Origin: Mycobacterium sp. 852013-50091_SCH5140682
Lineage (GTDB): Bacteria; Actinomycetota; Actinomycetes; Mycobacteriales; Mycobacteriaceae
Direction: 5' to 3'
Length of the DNA: 64,000 nt
NCBI RefSeq assembly: GCF_001665685.1
Contig: NZ_LZTB01000104.1
Coordinates: 112,482-176,481 of the forward strand
Positions 17,845-26,441 of the stretch are shown here, one piece after another. A program made the translations under genes and the position numbers. The notes below the pieces were generated by a model, which saw nothing but the letters and a program-made list of their open reading frames with translations, had not been told where the DNA came from and did no database searches. The number at the start of each line of letters is the position of its first letter. Position 1 is the stretch's first letter.

Positions 17845-17976
17845 TCAGCGCTTCTTGGAATGCAACACGTTGTCGGTGGATATGTCGGTTGTCTTGGCGC
17901 GCTTGGCTGCCCGCTTTTCTTTGAGAGACTTACCGCACTTCTTGGTCATACTCTGGCGTGGCGACTTATCGGGCAT
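17845..17976 (-). CDS. Small, very basic conserved protein
   Basis: A 43-residue protein starting at ATG 17976 with AGAGG about seven bases upstream. It is rich in lysine and arginine, with a core SLKEKRAAKRAKT and the tail HSKKR. Very short basic proteins of this kind are widespread in mycobacteria, usually annotated as hypothetical; nucleic-acid or ribosome association is only a guess. It is convergent with galK, 25 bases away. Confidence 0.65.
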   Translation of the reverse strand: MPDKSPRQSMTKKCGKSLKEKRAAKRAKTTDISTDNVLHSKKR

Positions 17977-18208
17977 GGTTAGCCTCTTTGATGTGGGGGC
18001 CTGCAGTGGTCCCAGTTCCTCGACCCTACGCGCCGCCCCACCGCGCTGCAATGTCGCCGGTCCAGGCGGCAATGCCGCACGCCGGCGGGGTCATGCGACC
18101 CGGGGCGTTGAGTTCCGATCCGGATCCCGACGCGTGGCGCGATCAGCGCACCCCGCGCGACAAACGAGTTCCACTGCGGTACTGGTGAATTGGTTGGCCC
18201 GACGGTGG

Positions 18209-19084
18209 TCACTCATCGTGACGCAACCGCACCATGCGGGTCGTCGAACTCTCGTCCAGCTCCACAACATCGGACCGGGACCGCAGAAAATCGCTGAAAG
18301 ACCGGAATCCCAAGGATTTTTCGCTGAACGAAGGGTCCATCCGTTTCATCTGCGCCTTCACCGCGGAGTTGTGCAGCCAGTCGACGTCGTCTTTCTCCAG
18401 CCCGATCTGTAGCGCCCGCGTCAGCAGTGCGGTGGCGGCTGCCTGCGGGTCGGGCTCCTCGGGTTCTATGGGTTCGGCTGCCTTGGTCCGTCGGGTGCGT
18501 TTCGGCGGCTCCTGCTCGGCGGAGCGTTCGGGTTCCACGGTCGGCACACCTGGCAGAGCGTCGTAGATGACGAACTCGTCGCACGCCGCGGCCAGTGCCC
18601 GGCTCGACGATCCGGCCACACCGATGCCCACTACGTAGCGTCCGAGCCGTTTGCATCGCTGGGCCAGCGGAATGTAGTCGGAATCGCCGGCGACGATAAC
18701 CACGTGAGTAAGGTCCGGCAACCGGAACATGTCCTCGACCGCGTCGACTGCCAGGCGGATGTCTGCGCCGTTCTTGCCGTAGGCCGCGGCCGGGAACAGC
18801 TGCACCAGGTCGACCGCCCGGCCCACCAGCTGTTGCCGGTACCCGGCGTTAACATCTGCCGACCAGTCGGCGTACGCCCGGGTGAGGACAAGTGTCCCGA
18901 ACGATGACGCGAAGTCCAGAATGGCGCCGACGTCGACGGTGGACCGGACCAGCCGGTCTGCGTCGAGTCCCTTGGCTTTGTCGCGCTGGAACGAATTCCG
19001 CCCGTTGACCTGGTCGTACCGTGAAATCACGATGTTGTCGAAGTCGAGGTAGACCGCGACGCGAGGGGCAGCAGGTTCGGTCAT
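18209..19084 (-). CDS. NYN-domain protein with C-terminal LOTUS/OST-HTH-like domain
   Basis: A 291-residue protein from ATG 19084. The N-terminal NYN (PIN-like nuclease) domain spans about 1-160: VAVYLDFDNI with the first acidic cluster, GKNGADIRLAVDAVEDMF, and VIVAGDSDYIPLAQRCKRLG with the conserved GDSDY. A charged low-complexity linker rich in Glu, Pro and Arg follows, then a C-terminal domain resembling LOTUS/OST-HTH (SLGFRSFSDFLRSRSDVVEL). Such proteins are predicted RNases or RNA-binding regulators. It diverges from the desaturase gene. Confidence 0.85.
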   Translation of the reverse strand: MTEPAAPRVAVYLDFDNIVISRYDQVNGRNSFQRDKAKGLDADRLVRSTVDVGAILDFASSFGTLVLTRAYADWSADVNAGYRQQLVGRAVDLVQLFPAAAYGKNGADIRLAVDAVEDMFRLPDLTHVVIVAGDSDYIPLAQRCKRLGRYVVGIGVAGSSSRALAAACDEFVIYDALPGVPTVEPERSAEQEPPKRTRRTKAAEPIEPEEPDPQAAATALLTRALQIGLEKDDVDWLHNSAVKAQMKRMDPSFSEKSLGFRSFSDFLRSRSDVVELDESSTTRMVRLRHDE

Positions 19085-19205
19085 GGGCCCAGTCTGGTCC
19101 ATCGACCTCGGAAACCGCACGAATCGGGGTGGACGCTACGCTGGCAGGCATCACGACTCAGGTGGCCCGGACAATGCCGCCGCAATGAATGGACCGGGAA
19201 CACAC

Positions 19206-20327
19206 GTGGCAATCAGCGACATCGCGGCATACGCGCAATTGAGTCAGGCCGACATCGACGCGTTTGGGGCCGAGCTCGACACAATCCGTCGGGATATCGA
19301 AGCGTCGCTCGGTGAGCGTGACGCGGCGTACATCCGGCGGACGATCATCTTTCAACGAACGCTCGACGTGGCCGCTCGGCTACTGATCGCAGGTAGCCGT
19401 TCCAAGGCTGGTTGGCTGGCTGGGACGATATCGCTGGCATACGCGAAGTGCGTCGAGAACATGGAGATCGGCCACAACGTATGCCATGGCCAGTGGGACT
19501 GGATGAACGATCCGGAGATCCACTCGACCACCTGGGAATGGGACATGGTCGGCCCGTCCGAACAGTGGCGCTACTCACACAACTACCGCCACCACGTGTT
19601 CAGCAACGTGCTCGGAGTGGACGACGACCTCGGCTTCGGCATCCTGCGGATGAGCCGCGACCAGGAATGGCAGCCTCAGCATCTGATACAGCCGGTGCGA
19701 AACTTCCTGTTGGCCATGATCTTCGAGTGGGGCATCGCCCTGCACGATTTCTATTCCGCGCGGGACAGGGCGGATACCGACGCAGCCAAGAACGCGGTAC
19801 GGCGAACGCTGCGAGCCAAGATCGGCAGACAGCTGGGCAAGGACTACGTGGTGTTGCCCGCGCTGAGCCTGCGCCGGTGGCGGCGGACCCTGGCCGCCAA
19901 TCTCACCGCCAACCTGCTGCGCAACCTGTGGGCGTATGTGGTGATCTTCTGCGGCCATTTCCCTGATGGTGCCGAGAAGTTCACACCGCAGACGCTGCAG
20001 GAAGAGACGCGACCCGAGTGGTATCTGCGTCAGATGTTGGGTGCGGCGAACTTCAAAGCCGGTCCCGTGCTGGCATTTTCCAGCGGCAACCTGTGCTATC
20101 AGATTGAACATCACCTGTTCCCCGACCTGCCGAGCAACCGACTCGCCGAGGTCAGCGTGCGGGTACGGGACCTCTGCGACAAGTACGGCGTGCCGTATAC
20201 CAGCGGACCGCTCACTCATCAGTACCTGCAGACACTGAGAACGATTTTCAAGCTCGCGCTCCCGGACAGCGGCTGGAGTGGCATTCGAACAAGCTGGCGT
20301 TCCGGCATTCGGCAGATGCCAAGCTGA
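19206..20327 (+). CDS. DesA3-type membrane acyl-CoA desaturase
   Basis: A 373-residue integral membrane desaturase whose three histidine boxes bind the di-iron centre: EIGHNVCHGQWDWMND, YSHNYRHHVF and YQIEHHLFPDLPSNR. The sequence aligns throughout with mycobacterial DesA3 (Rv3229c), the stearoyl-CoA delta-9 desaturase that works with an oxidoreductase partner. No such partner gene is adjacent here. GTG 19206 matches the DesA3 N-terminus (AISDIAAY against AITDVDVF); ATG 19185 is an alternative. It leads a lipid-related group with the ketosynthase and two mycolate methyltransferase homologues. C-terminal residues after LALPDSGW are not conserved. Confidence 0.9.
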   Translation: MAISDIAAYAQLSQADIDAFGAELDTIRRDIEASLGERDAAYIRRTIIFQRTLDVAARLLIAGSRSKAGWLAGTISLAYAKCVENMEIGHNVCHGQWDWMNDPEIHSTTWEWDMVGPSEQWRYSHNYRHHVFSNVLGVDDDLGFGILRMSRDQEWQPQHLIQPVRNFLLAMIFEWGIALHDFYSARDRADTDAAKNAVRRTLRAKIGRQLGKDYVVLPALSLRRWRRTLAANLTANLLRNLWAYVVIFCGHFPDGAEKFTPQTLQEETRPEWYLRQMLGAANFKAGPVLAFSSGNLCYQIEHHLFPDLPSNRLAEVSVRVRDLCDKYGVPYTSGPLTHQYLQTLRTIFKLALPDSGWSGIRTSWRSGIRQMPS

Positions 20328-20487
20328 GGCGCCCAGGCGGCCTATTTCGCGCGGTTGCGTCCAGTCGGGGCGGGCGGCGGGTTCGGTCCTGAACTCAGCC
20401 TGGCGTATGAATGCCCGACTGTGCTGATTTGGACCCACGCTGGTCTGGGTAGTCCTACAGTTATTGCTGTCACCTCAAGGGGCCATG

Positions 20488-21738
20488 ATGGGTGCAAAGA
20501 CTACAGGCGATGGATTGGCCGACGTCGTAGTTACGGCGGCGGTATCGACGACTGCGCTGGCGGCCGACGCCGAGGAAACCTGGCAGTTGTTGTTGGAGGG
20601 CCGCACCGGCATTCGCGATCTCGACAGTCCGTTCGTGACCGAATTCGATTCGCCCGTACGGATCGGTGGGCAGCTCACCGAGAATCTCGACGAGATTCTG
20701 AGTCGTGTTGAGCGGAAGCGGCTTTCGTACACGGGGCAGATGGCGACGGTGCTCGGCCGGCGACTCTGGGAGAGCGCCGGTGCGCCCGACGTCGACACGC
20801 GGCGGCTGCTCGTCTCGATCGGTCTGGCGCTAGGTTCGACCGAAGAACTCACCCTCCAGTACGACACCTGGCTGCAAAAGGGACTGCGTGCGGTGCCTCC
20901 GACCGCGATCCCGAAGTACATGCCCAACGGCGCGGCTGCCGCGGTCGGTTTGGAGCGGCAGGCCAAGGCGGGCGTCATCTCGCCGCTGATGGCCGACGCG
21001 TCAGGAGCCTCGGCCATCGGTCATGCGTGGCGGCACATCATCTTCGGTGACGCCGACATCGCCATCTGCGGTGGCGTCGAATCGTGGATCGAGGCGGTGC
21101 CTATCGCGGCGTTCTGCCGGTTGGGCATGCTGTCGACCTACAACGAGGATCCGTCTGCCGCGTGCCGTCCGTTCGACGCCGACCGCGACGGCATGGTGTT
21201 CGGCGAGGGCGGCGCGTTGATGCTCATCGAAACCGAGGAACATGCCAAGGCGCGCGGCGCCCCTATCCTTGCTCGCCTCATGGGAGTCGGTATCACGTGC
21301 GACTGCCATGACGCCATCGCACCGGACCCCGAAGGGGAGCGGGCCGGCGCCGCGATCAGCCGGGCCATCGAACTGGCCGGCCTCACCCCGGCCGACATCG
21401 ATCACGTCAATGCTCACGCGACCGGAACGGTCGCCGGTGATCAGGCCGAGGCGCACGCCATCCACCGCGCCCTCGGCGCCCAGACACCCGCGGTGTACGC
21501 GCCCAAAGCGGCGCTGGGCCACTCGCTGGGAGCCGCAGGTGCGGTGGAGGCGGTGCTGACGGTGCAGGCCCTGCGCGACGGTGTCATCCCGCCCACCTTG
21601 AACCACAAGAACCACGATCCCGAGATCAATCTGGACGTGGTGGCCGACCAGCCGCGCCGCGGCCGCCTGCGCTATGCGATCAGCGACTCGTTCGGGTTCG
21701 GCGGCAACAACGTCGCGTTGGCCTTCGGCGCGTACTAG
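20488..21738 (+). CDS. KasA/KasB-like beta-ketoacyl-ACP synthase with catalytic Cys replaced by Asp
   Basis: A 416-residue thiolase-fold protein aligning end to end with mycobacterial KasA, the elongating ketosynthase of FAS-II. The start is ATG 20488 with AAGGGG upstream (ATG 20485 also fits). The conserved histidines and lysine are present: NAH310, K340 and GH345. The nucleophile position, Cys171 in KasA (SACSSG), reads MADASG here, putting Asp170 at that site. Without the cysteine it cannot form the acyl-enzyme, so it may be a decarboxylating, scaffolding or chain-length-like partner. It lies between the desaturase and two mycolate methyltransferase homologues, suggesting lipid work. Confidence 0.88.
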   Translation: MGAKTTGDGLADVVVTAAVSTTALAADAEETWQLLLEGRTGIRDLDSPFVTEFDSPVRIGGQLTENLDEILSRVERKRLSYTGQMATVLGRRLWESAGAPDVDTRRLLVSIGLALGSTEELTLQYDTWLQKGLRAVPPTAIPKYMPNGAAAAVGLERQAKAGVISPLMADASGASAIGHAWRHIIFGDADIAICGGVESWIEAVPIAAFCRLGMLSTYNEDPSAACRPFDADRDGMVFGEGGALMLIETEEHAKARGAPILARLMGVGITCDCHDAIAPDPEGERAGAAISRAIELAGLTPADIDHVNAHATGTVAGDQAEAHAIHRALGAQTPAVYAPKAALGHSLGAAGAVEAVLTVQALRDGVIPPTLNHKNHDPEINLDVVADQPRRGRLRYAISDSFGFGGNNVALAFGAY

Positions 21739-22622
21739 CTTCGCTTGGCGAGCGTGAACTGCGCGACCTCGGCGATACCGCGGCGGAAGAAGTCGGCACA
21801 TCCGGTCAGGTAGTGCATATAGCGCTCGTACACCTCGGTTGAGGTGGTGGCGATCGCGGCGTCCCGGTGCTCGGCCAGATTCGCCGCCCAGGTGTCGAGT
21901 GTGCGCACGTAATGCGGATTCATCAGTTGCAGCTCAACGGTGGAAAAGCCGGAACCGGACGAGTATTCGAGCACATCCTCGTCGGAGGGCAGCTGGCCAC
22001 CGGGGAAGATCTCTTTGCCGATGAACCGCGTGAACTTCATGTCGCTGATGGTCACGGGGATCGCGTGCTCGCGCCAGTAGTTGATCGGATGAGTGAAGAT
22101 GGTCTCCAGCACCATCGATCCTGCGGCGGGCAGAACACGGTGCGCCATGTCGAAAAACGCTGCGTACCGGGACTTTCCGAATGCCTCGAAGGCCTCGATA
22201 CTGACGATGCGGTCGACGTGACCGTCGAACTGTTCCCAGCCCTGCAGGTGCACCTGATGCGATCGATCGGTGGAGACCGTGTCCAAAAGGCTTTGCGTGT
22301 ACGCGTGCTGGTTCCTGCTCAAGGTCAGGCCGACGACGTTGACGTCGTACTTCTCGAGGGCGCGCTTCATCAGCGCACCCCAGCCGCATCCGATGTCGAG
22401 CAACGTCATGCCGGGCTGCAGGCCGAGCTTGTCGAGGGCGAGGTCGATCTTGGCCAGCTGAGCCTCTTCGAGCGTCATGTCGTCGCGCGCGTAGAACGCA
22501 CAGCTGTATGTCCGTGACGGGTCCTGGAAAAGTCCGAAGAAGTCGTTCGAGAGGTCGTAGTGGGCTTGCACATCCTCGAAGTACGGCCGCATCTGCGCCG
22601 TAGCTGTGCTGCTCTCAGCCAT
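21735..22622 (-). CDS. Cyclopropane/mycolic acid synthase family SAM methyltransferase, UmaA-like
   Basis: A 295-residue SAM-dependent methyltransferase. VQAHYDLSNDFF at the N-terminus, YSCAFYARDDMTLEEAQ, the SAM loop LLDIGCGWGALMKRA and EIFPGGQLPS are diagnostic of the mycolate methyltransferase family. Where cyclopropane synthases read GAFEHFG, this one reads EAFEAFG; UmaA has a comparable FEAF. The Glu that helps bind bicarbonate is kept while the neighbouring His is lost, so substrate or reaction may differ. It overlaps the 3' end of the convergent ketosynthase gene by four bases and lies 24 bases downstream of its paralogue at 22647, so the two form one transcription unit. Confidence 0.9.
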   Translation of the reverse strand: MAESSTATAQMRPYFEDVQAHYDLSNDFFGLFQDPSRTYSCAFYARDDMTLEEAQLAKIDLALDKLGLQPGMTLLDIGCGWGALMKRALEKYDVNVVGLTLSRNQHAYTQSLLDTVSTDRSHQVHLQGWEQFDGHVDRIVSIEAFEAFGKSRYAAFFDMAHRVLPAAGSMVLETIFTHPINYWREHAIPVTISDMKFTRFIGKEIFPGGQLPSDEDVLEYSSGSGFSTVELQLMNPHYVRTLDTWAANLAEHRDAAIATTSTEVYERYMHYLTGCADFFRRGIAEVAQFTLAKRS

Positions 22623-22646
22623 CGGATGACCCCCTCTGTGATTGAG

Positions 22647-23564
22647 TTATGTTTTCTCGCAGGTGAATTGGCACACGTCGGTGTAGCCCTTGCGGAACAG
22701 GTCCGCGCAGCCCGTCAGGTATTTCAGATACCGCTCGTAGACCTCGTCGGAGGTGATCGCGATGGCCTCGTCTTTATGGGCTTCCAGATTGGCGGCCCAG
22801 GTGTCCAGGGTGCGGACGTAGTGGGGACGCAGGCGTTGTTTGCGGGTCACGGCGAAACCTGCTGTGGTGGCGTGGTCTTCGACCATCGCGATCAACGGTA
22901 TCCGACCGCCCGGATAGATCTCGGTGACGATGAACCTGAAGAACCGCATCAGCGACATCGTGGTCGGCAGCCCGAGTTCGGCGACCTCTTCCTTACTGGT
23001 GGAGACGATGGTGTGCAGCAGCATCACACCGTCGTCGGGCAATAAGTCATATGTCTTCTTGAAATAGTCGTCGTACTTCTCGAAGCCGAAGTGCTCGAAC
23101 GCCCCGATCGACACAATTCGGTCGACCGGTTCGGTGAAATCTTCCCACGGCTGCAGCCGAACCTCTTTGCTGCGCTTGCTGTCAGACTCCGCGAAACGCT
23201 GCTCGATATGCTCGAGCTGATTGTGTGAGAGTGTCAATCCGATGACGTTGACGTCGTACTTCTCGACCGCGCGCATGATGGTCGAGCCCCAGCCGCAACC
23301 GATGTCCAGCAACGTCATCCCGGGTTTCAGGCCCAGTTTGCCAAGGGCCAGGTCGACTTTCGCCATCTGTGCCTGCTCCAACGTCATATCGTCACGTTCG
23401 AAGTAGGCGCAGCTGTAGGTCTGGGTGGGGTCTTGCCACAACCGGAAGAAATCGTTGGACAAGTCGTAATGAGAGCGGACTTCGGCCGCCGTCGAACCGT
23501 GCCGCTCGCCGGGACGTGCGCCGATGAAAGGTGTTCTGGTTTTATCGCATCGGGTAGCTGTCAC
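22647..23564 (-). CDS. Cyclopropane/mycolic acid synthase family SAM methyltransferase, CmaA/PcaA-like
   Basis: A 305-residue paralogue of the downstream gene with complete canonical motifs: VRSHYDLSNDFF, TQTYSCAYFERDDMTL, LLDIGCGWGSTI, SIGAFEHFG and EIYPGGRIP. It should add a methylene or methyl to a double bond of a mycolic or related long acyl chain using SAM. The start is a GTG with an extended, poorly conserved N-terminal 25 residues. Which member (CmaA, PcaA or MmaA) it matches cannot be settled by eye. It is first in a two-gene unit. Confidence 0.9.
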   Translation of the reverse strand: MTATRCDKTRTPFIGARPGERHGSTAAEVRSHYDLSNDFFRLWQDPTQTYSCAYFERDDMTLEQAQMAKVDLALGKLGLKPGMTLLDIGCGWGSTIMRAVEKYDVNVIGLTLSHNQLEHIEQRFAESDSKRSKEVRLQPWEDFTEPVDRIVSIGAFEHFGFEKYDDYFKKTYDLLPDDGVMLLHTIVSTSKEEVAELGLPTTMSLMRFFRFIVTEIYPGGRIPLIAMVEDHATTAGFAVTRKQRLRPHYVRTLDTWAANLEAHKDEAIAITSDEVYERYLKYLTGCADLFRKGYTDVCQFTCEKT

Positions 23565-23711
23565 TATCCGCCGCCCGTCTATTGGCAGGATCCGATAGCT
23601 GACTGACGTACCGCTTCTTCATACGCCGCTTCGGAACATTACTCCGCTAATTGTCTGGTGACCAGCCTTCCTCACAAGCTGGTGAAAAGTGCTGTGAACA
23701 ACTGTGTTTGG

Positions 23712-24521
23712 TCAGGTGAGCCGTTCCATTGCGCGGCGTGCGTACTTGCGCGTCGGCGGCCAGCTGTCTTTCAGGTGGGGTTCGATCAGGTGGCGCACAC
23801 CGGTGGCCTTCATTTTGATCAGGGTGGGTATCACGATGCTCGGCCACCGATCGAGATAGGGAAGGACGATGTCGCGGGACTGCGTGGTCTTCACCTTTCC
23901 GAAGTATTCGGTGAGGAAGAACTTTGCGCTGTTGTCGTCGTCGAGTTCATGGAACAGTTCGCACATTTGGTCGAAGTGCGGGGGCAACGCGATGCGGGCC
24001 AGCACTTGACCGGCGCCGTCCGAGAACGGTGACGGCAGGGGCGGGTGCTGCCGGCGTATCTGCGTGATGACGAGATCGATGGCGCGCTGATTGCCGCGTG
24101 CTGCCGGATCGTAGAGGCGCCACACCAGCCCGCCACGGATCAGTTCGCGGTGACGTGTTTCCGCGCCGGGGATTCGTTCCTCAAGGTTCTCCAGCCAGTC
24201 CAGCACGATGGGTATGGCCTTCGGGACGGTGCGGCCGGGCAGCCGGTTGATGGTGTAACAGCGGTATCCGACGGCGGCGAGGTCCGCCATCAAGCGTCGG
24301 TCGAAGCCATTCTCGCCGTCACGTAGCCAGGCCGGGAGGTTGTCCATCCAGTCATCGCCTTCGGGCATTCCGGGATAGGGCTGCGGATCCGGTGGCGGCT
24401 TCGGCTTCTCCTTGCGTGCCTTGCGGGCCGCAGCGGCCGCGTCCTTGTCGACCGGTCCGGTCGATTCGATGTCGGCGATGCCCCGGCGCAGGCGTGCGAG
24501 CACCTCGTCGTTGTCGCTCAC
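23712..24521 (-). CDS. Conserved protein of unknown function, possible HEAT-like helical repeat
   Basis: A 269-residue protein with a charged, proline-rich linker around residues 25-50, then a mainly helical region. RSRDIVLPYLDRW and IEPHLKDSWPPTRKYARRAMERL resemble HEAT-type repeats. No catalytic motif, signal peptide or membrane segment is visible, so it is probably cytosolic. It is transcribed away from the third His-rich gene. I do not recognise a function. Confidence 0.7.
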   Translation of the reverse strand: MSDNDEVLARLRRGIADIESTGPVDKDAAAAARKARKEKPKPPPDPQPYPGMPEGDDWMDNLPAWLRDGENGFDRRLMADLAAVGYRCYTINRLPGRTVPKAIPIVLDWLENLEERIPGAETRHRELIRGGLVWRLYDPAARGNQRAIDLVITQIRRQHPPLPSPFSDGAGQVLARIALPPHFDQMCELFHELDDDNSAKFFLTEYFGKVKTTQSRDIVLPYLDRWPSIVIPTLIKMKATGVRHLIEPHLKDSWPPTRKYARRAMERLT

Positions 24522-24831
24522 CGGGTGCTACGGCTGGCGGTGTTCGTGGGGCGGACGGTGTTGCTGATGCCCATGGTGGTGTTGATCTCCCGTCACGGGT
24601 CCCCTCAGATCTGTTGCCCGATCCTATGCCCGTCTGCCGGCCCGTCGACGCGGCAATTCCGGGCACGTACGGCGCCGACGCGAGTCGTTCCCCCGATCGG
24701 GGGACAGGGGATTCGGCTGGTGCATGGTCCGGTCGGTCGATGGTTGGCGGCCTCGGGTGGCGGCATTCTTGTGTCAACGCCGGAACACACCGGATGAAAT
24801 CCGAAAAGCCTTATCCGACAGAGGAGTCGAC
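24522..24831 (+). promoter_or_regulatory. Upstream region and conserved module of His-rich copy 3
   Basis: This 310-base gap holds the third palindrome CCCCCGATCGGGGG at 24690-24703, then GGCATTCTTGTGTCAAC shared with copy 2, and the tandem repeat CGCCGGAACA CACCGGATGA at 24778-24797. Similarity to copies 1 and 2 does not extend upstream of the palindrome, which marks it as the functional boundary. Confidence 0.65.
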
Positions 24832-25041
24832 ATGACCATCACCCGCCGCATCGCCGCCGGTTTCACCCTCGTCGCCGCCCCCGCGGTCATCTTCCTTGGT
24901 GCCGCCTCGGCCCACGCTGACGCGTCGGTGGCCAACCACGGCCCGTCGGTCAGCCACCACGAGGCCTTCCCGCATCAGGACAACACCCCGAAGCCGGGTA
25001 CCGCGGTGCATCACCACCACCAGCGCAACCACGCCAAGTGA
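24832..25041 (+). CDS. Small exported histidine-rich protein, copy 3
   Basis: A 69-residue paralogue of the genes at 8732 and 10935. ATG 24832 follows GAGGAG by about six bases. The signal sequence ends near ASAHAD; the mature part keeps GPSVSHHEAFP and PGTAVHHHHQRNHAK. Because it lies about 14 kb away from the other copies yet keeps both the histidine motifs and the upstream palindrome, protein and regulation appear to be conserved together. No downstream hairpin like that of copies 1 and 2 was found. Confidence 0.8.
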   Translation: MTITRRIAAGFTLVAAPAVIFLGAASAHADASVANHGPSVSHHEAFPHQDNTPKPGTAVHHHHQRNHAK

Positions 25042-25191
25042 TCAGCGCTGCATAACGGGTCGTCCGAACGGCGGATATTGACGCGTGGGACGACGCGGCA
25101 GGCTTGGGACAAAATCCGAAGTGGACGGTTGCGTCCACTTGTCGGTGGGTATTGAAACGATGGTCGGGTTCATGTGATGGATTGAGGTTTG

Positions 25192-25827
25192 GTGATCGGC
25201 ATGGGAGCTCGGCAGGATGCGCTGGCACACATTCTGGTCGAGGCGGGCTATACGCGGGCAGAGACGCGATCCATGCGCCCACACTTGAAAAGCTTGCGAC
25301 CGCAAGATCAGGAAGAGATCCTGCGGTTGTATCGCGCGCTCGGTGGCACTCTCGATGAGCCGCGGCTGCGGCCGGGCCCGTGGGATTGTGTCTTAGAAGG
25401 CGGCCTGATCGTCGAGCTCGACGAAAGTCAGCACTTCAACAGGTACCGCAGGAAAACGCTGGAACAGGCGTGGGCGCAGCGGCTTCCCTGGTGCGAGACC
25501 TACATGCGGTACTGCGTGCAGTACGAGAGCGCATGCGCCGCGGAGCGGGGCTGGGGCAGCTATTGGACGAGCATTGCGACGGAGCGGTTGTTCGGGCCTG
25601 CGGGGCCCGCCCGCATGCTCGACGGTGCCGGCTCGCCACGCTGGAAGCAGCGCGCACTCTATGACGTGATGCGCGACATCGCCGCGGTCGGTTCGGGTAT
25701 CCGGCTGGCGCGGCTGGCTGTCTACGACGTGATCGGCGGCGCCTCGCTCGCCGAGATGCTCGACGGTAAGCCGGTCGACCGGGATGCGCTGCGGGCGTTC
25801 GTCGACGAGCGCACGGCGCAGGGTTAG
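25192..25827 (+). CDS. Unknown protein, possible Vsr/PD-(D/E)XK-like nuclease fold
   Basis: A 211-residue protein. GTG 25192 follows GAGG by four bases; ATG 25201 is an alternative. The segment PWDCVLEGGLIVELDESQHFNRYR, split as WDCVLEGG then IVELDESQHF, resembles the core strand pair of Vsr-like nucleases (D..E.D..QH). The remainder is helical and unassigned. It sits alone between His-rich copy 3 and a convergent oxidoreductase. A nuclease role is only a structural guess; it could equally be a conserved hypothetical with a chance resemblance. Confidence 0.65.
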   Translation: MIGMGARQDALAHILVEAGYTRAETRSMRPHLKSLRPQDQEEILRLYRALGGTLDEPRLRPGPWDCVLEGGLIVELDESQHFNRYRRKTLEQAWAQRLPWCETYMRYCVQYESACAAERGWGSYWTSIATERLFGPAGPARMLDGAGSPRWKQRALYDVMRDIAAVGSGIRLARLAVYDVIGGASLAEMLDGKPVDRDALRAFVDERTAQG

Positions 25828-25889
25828 GACTTCACTCCCCGGGCACTACCGTATGGCGACCGTCCGAAAGGCGGTGCGCACCAGAGGGA

Positions 25890-26375
25890 CTATTCGGCGG
25901 GCGTCAGCTTGACGGCGGCAAGGTGCAAGCGGTCCACCGCCTCGGTGAACTCCTCCAGCGTGGGGATCCGCTGGTCGCGGAACGCCAGGCCCATCATCCG
26001 CTGGGCACGTTTGGCGCCGTAGGACTGGGCGCAGCGCTCGAACAAATCGGCCACGGTCGCGCGGTCCTCGATCAGTTCGCCGTGCATGGTCGTGGTCTTG
26101 CCGTTGTAGAGGACCTCAGCGGGTGCGCCGTCGCGGAAATTGTTCTTCCACGCTGCTTCGGTCAAGGCGTAGAGCGTGTTGTCGACGTGGTGGGCGCTCA
26201 ACGGGATCGCATACTGCCGACCGGTCTTTCGACCGTGTACCGTCACCACCATCAGCTCGTTGCGCATGGGGCCGGCGAGCGGTGTGTGCAAGAGCAACCG
26301 CATGGCGGGATTGACGACGCGGAGCATCGTGGCTGACGGGTGAGCCGGGGTGACCGCGAATGACTGTTCTGTCAT
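25890..26375 (-). CDS. Deazaflavin (F420)-dependent nitroreductase family protein
   Basis: A 161-residue protein beginning at MTEQSF (26375). It shows the split-barrel Ddn/DUF385 pattern: NELMVVTVHGRKTGRQYAIPLSAHH, with the GRKTG that contacts coenzyme F420 in related mycobacterial proteins. These enzymes use reduced F420 to reduce quinones, nitroimidazoles or other acceptors. It is slightly divergent from typical members in the C-terminal third. The gene diverges from the Mut7-C gene with a 66-base gap. Confidence 0.75.
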   Translation of the reverse strand: MTEQSFAVTPAHPSATMLRVVNPAMRLLLHTPLAGPMRNELMVVTVHGRKTGRQYAIPLSAHHVDNTLYALTEAAWKNNFRDGAPAEVLYNGKTTTMHGELIEDRATVADLFERCAQSYGAKRAQRMMGLAFRDQRIPTLEEFTEAVDRLHLAAVKLTPAE

Positions 26376-26441
26376 AACTCCACGGTAGGCCGATCGTTCG
26401 AGGTTGCCCAGACCGTCAATGCCGGATGGGACCATGGCGGT

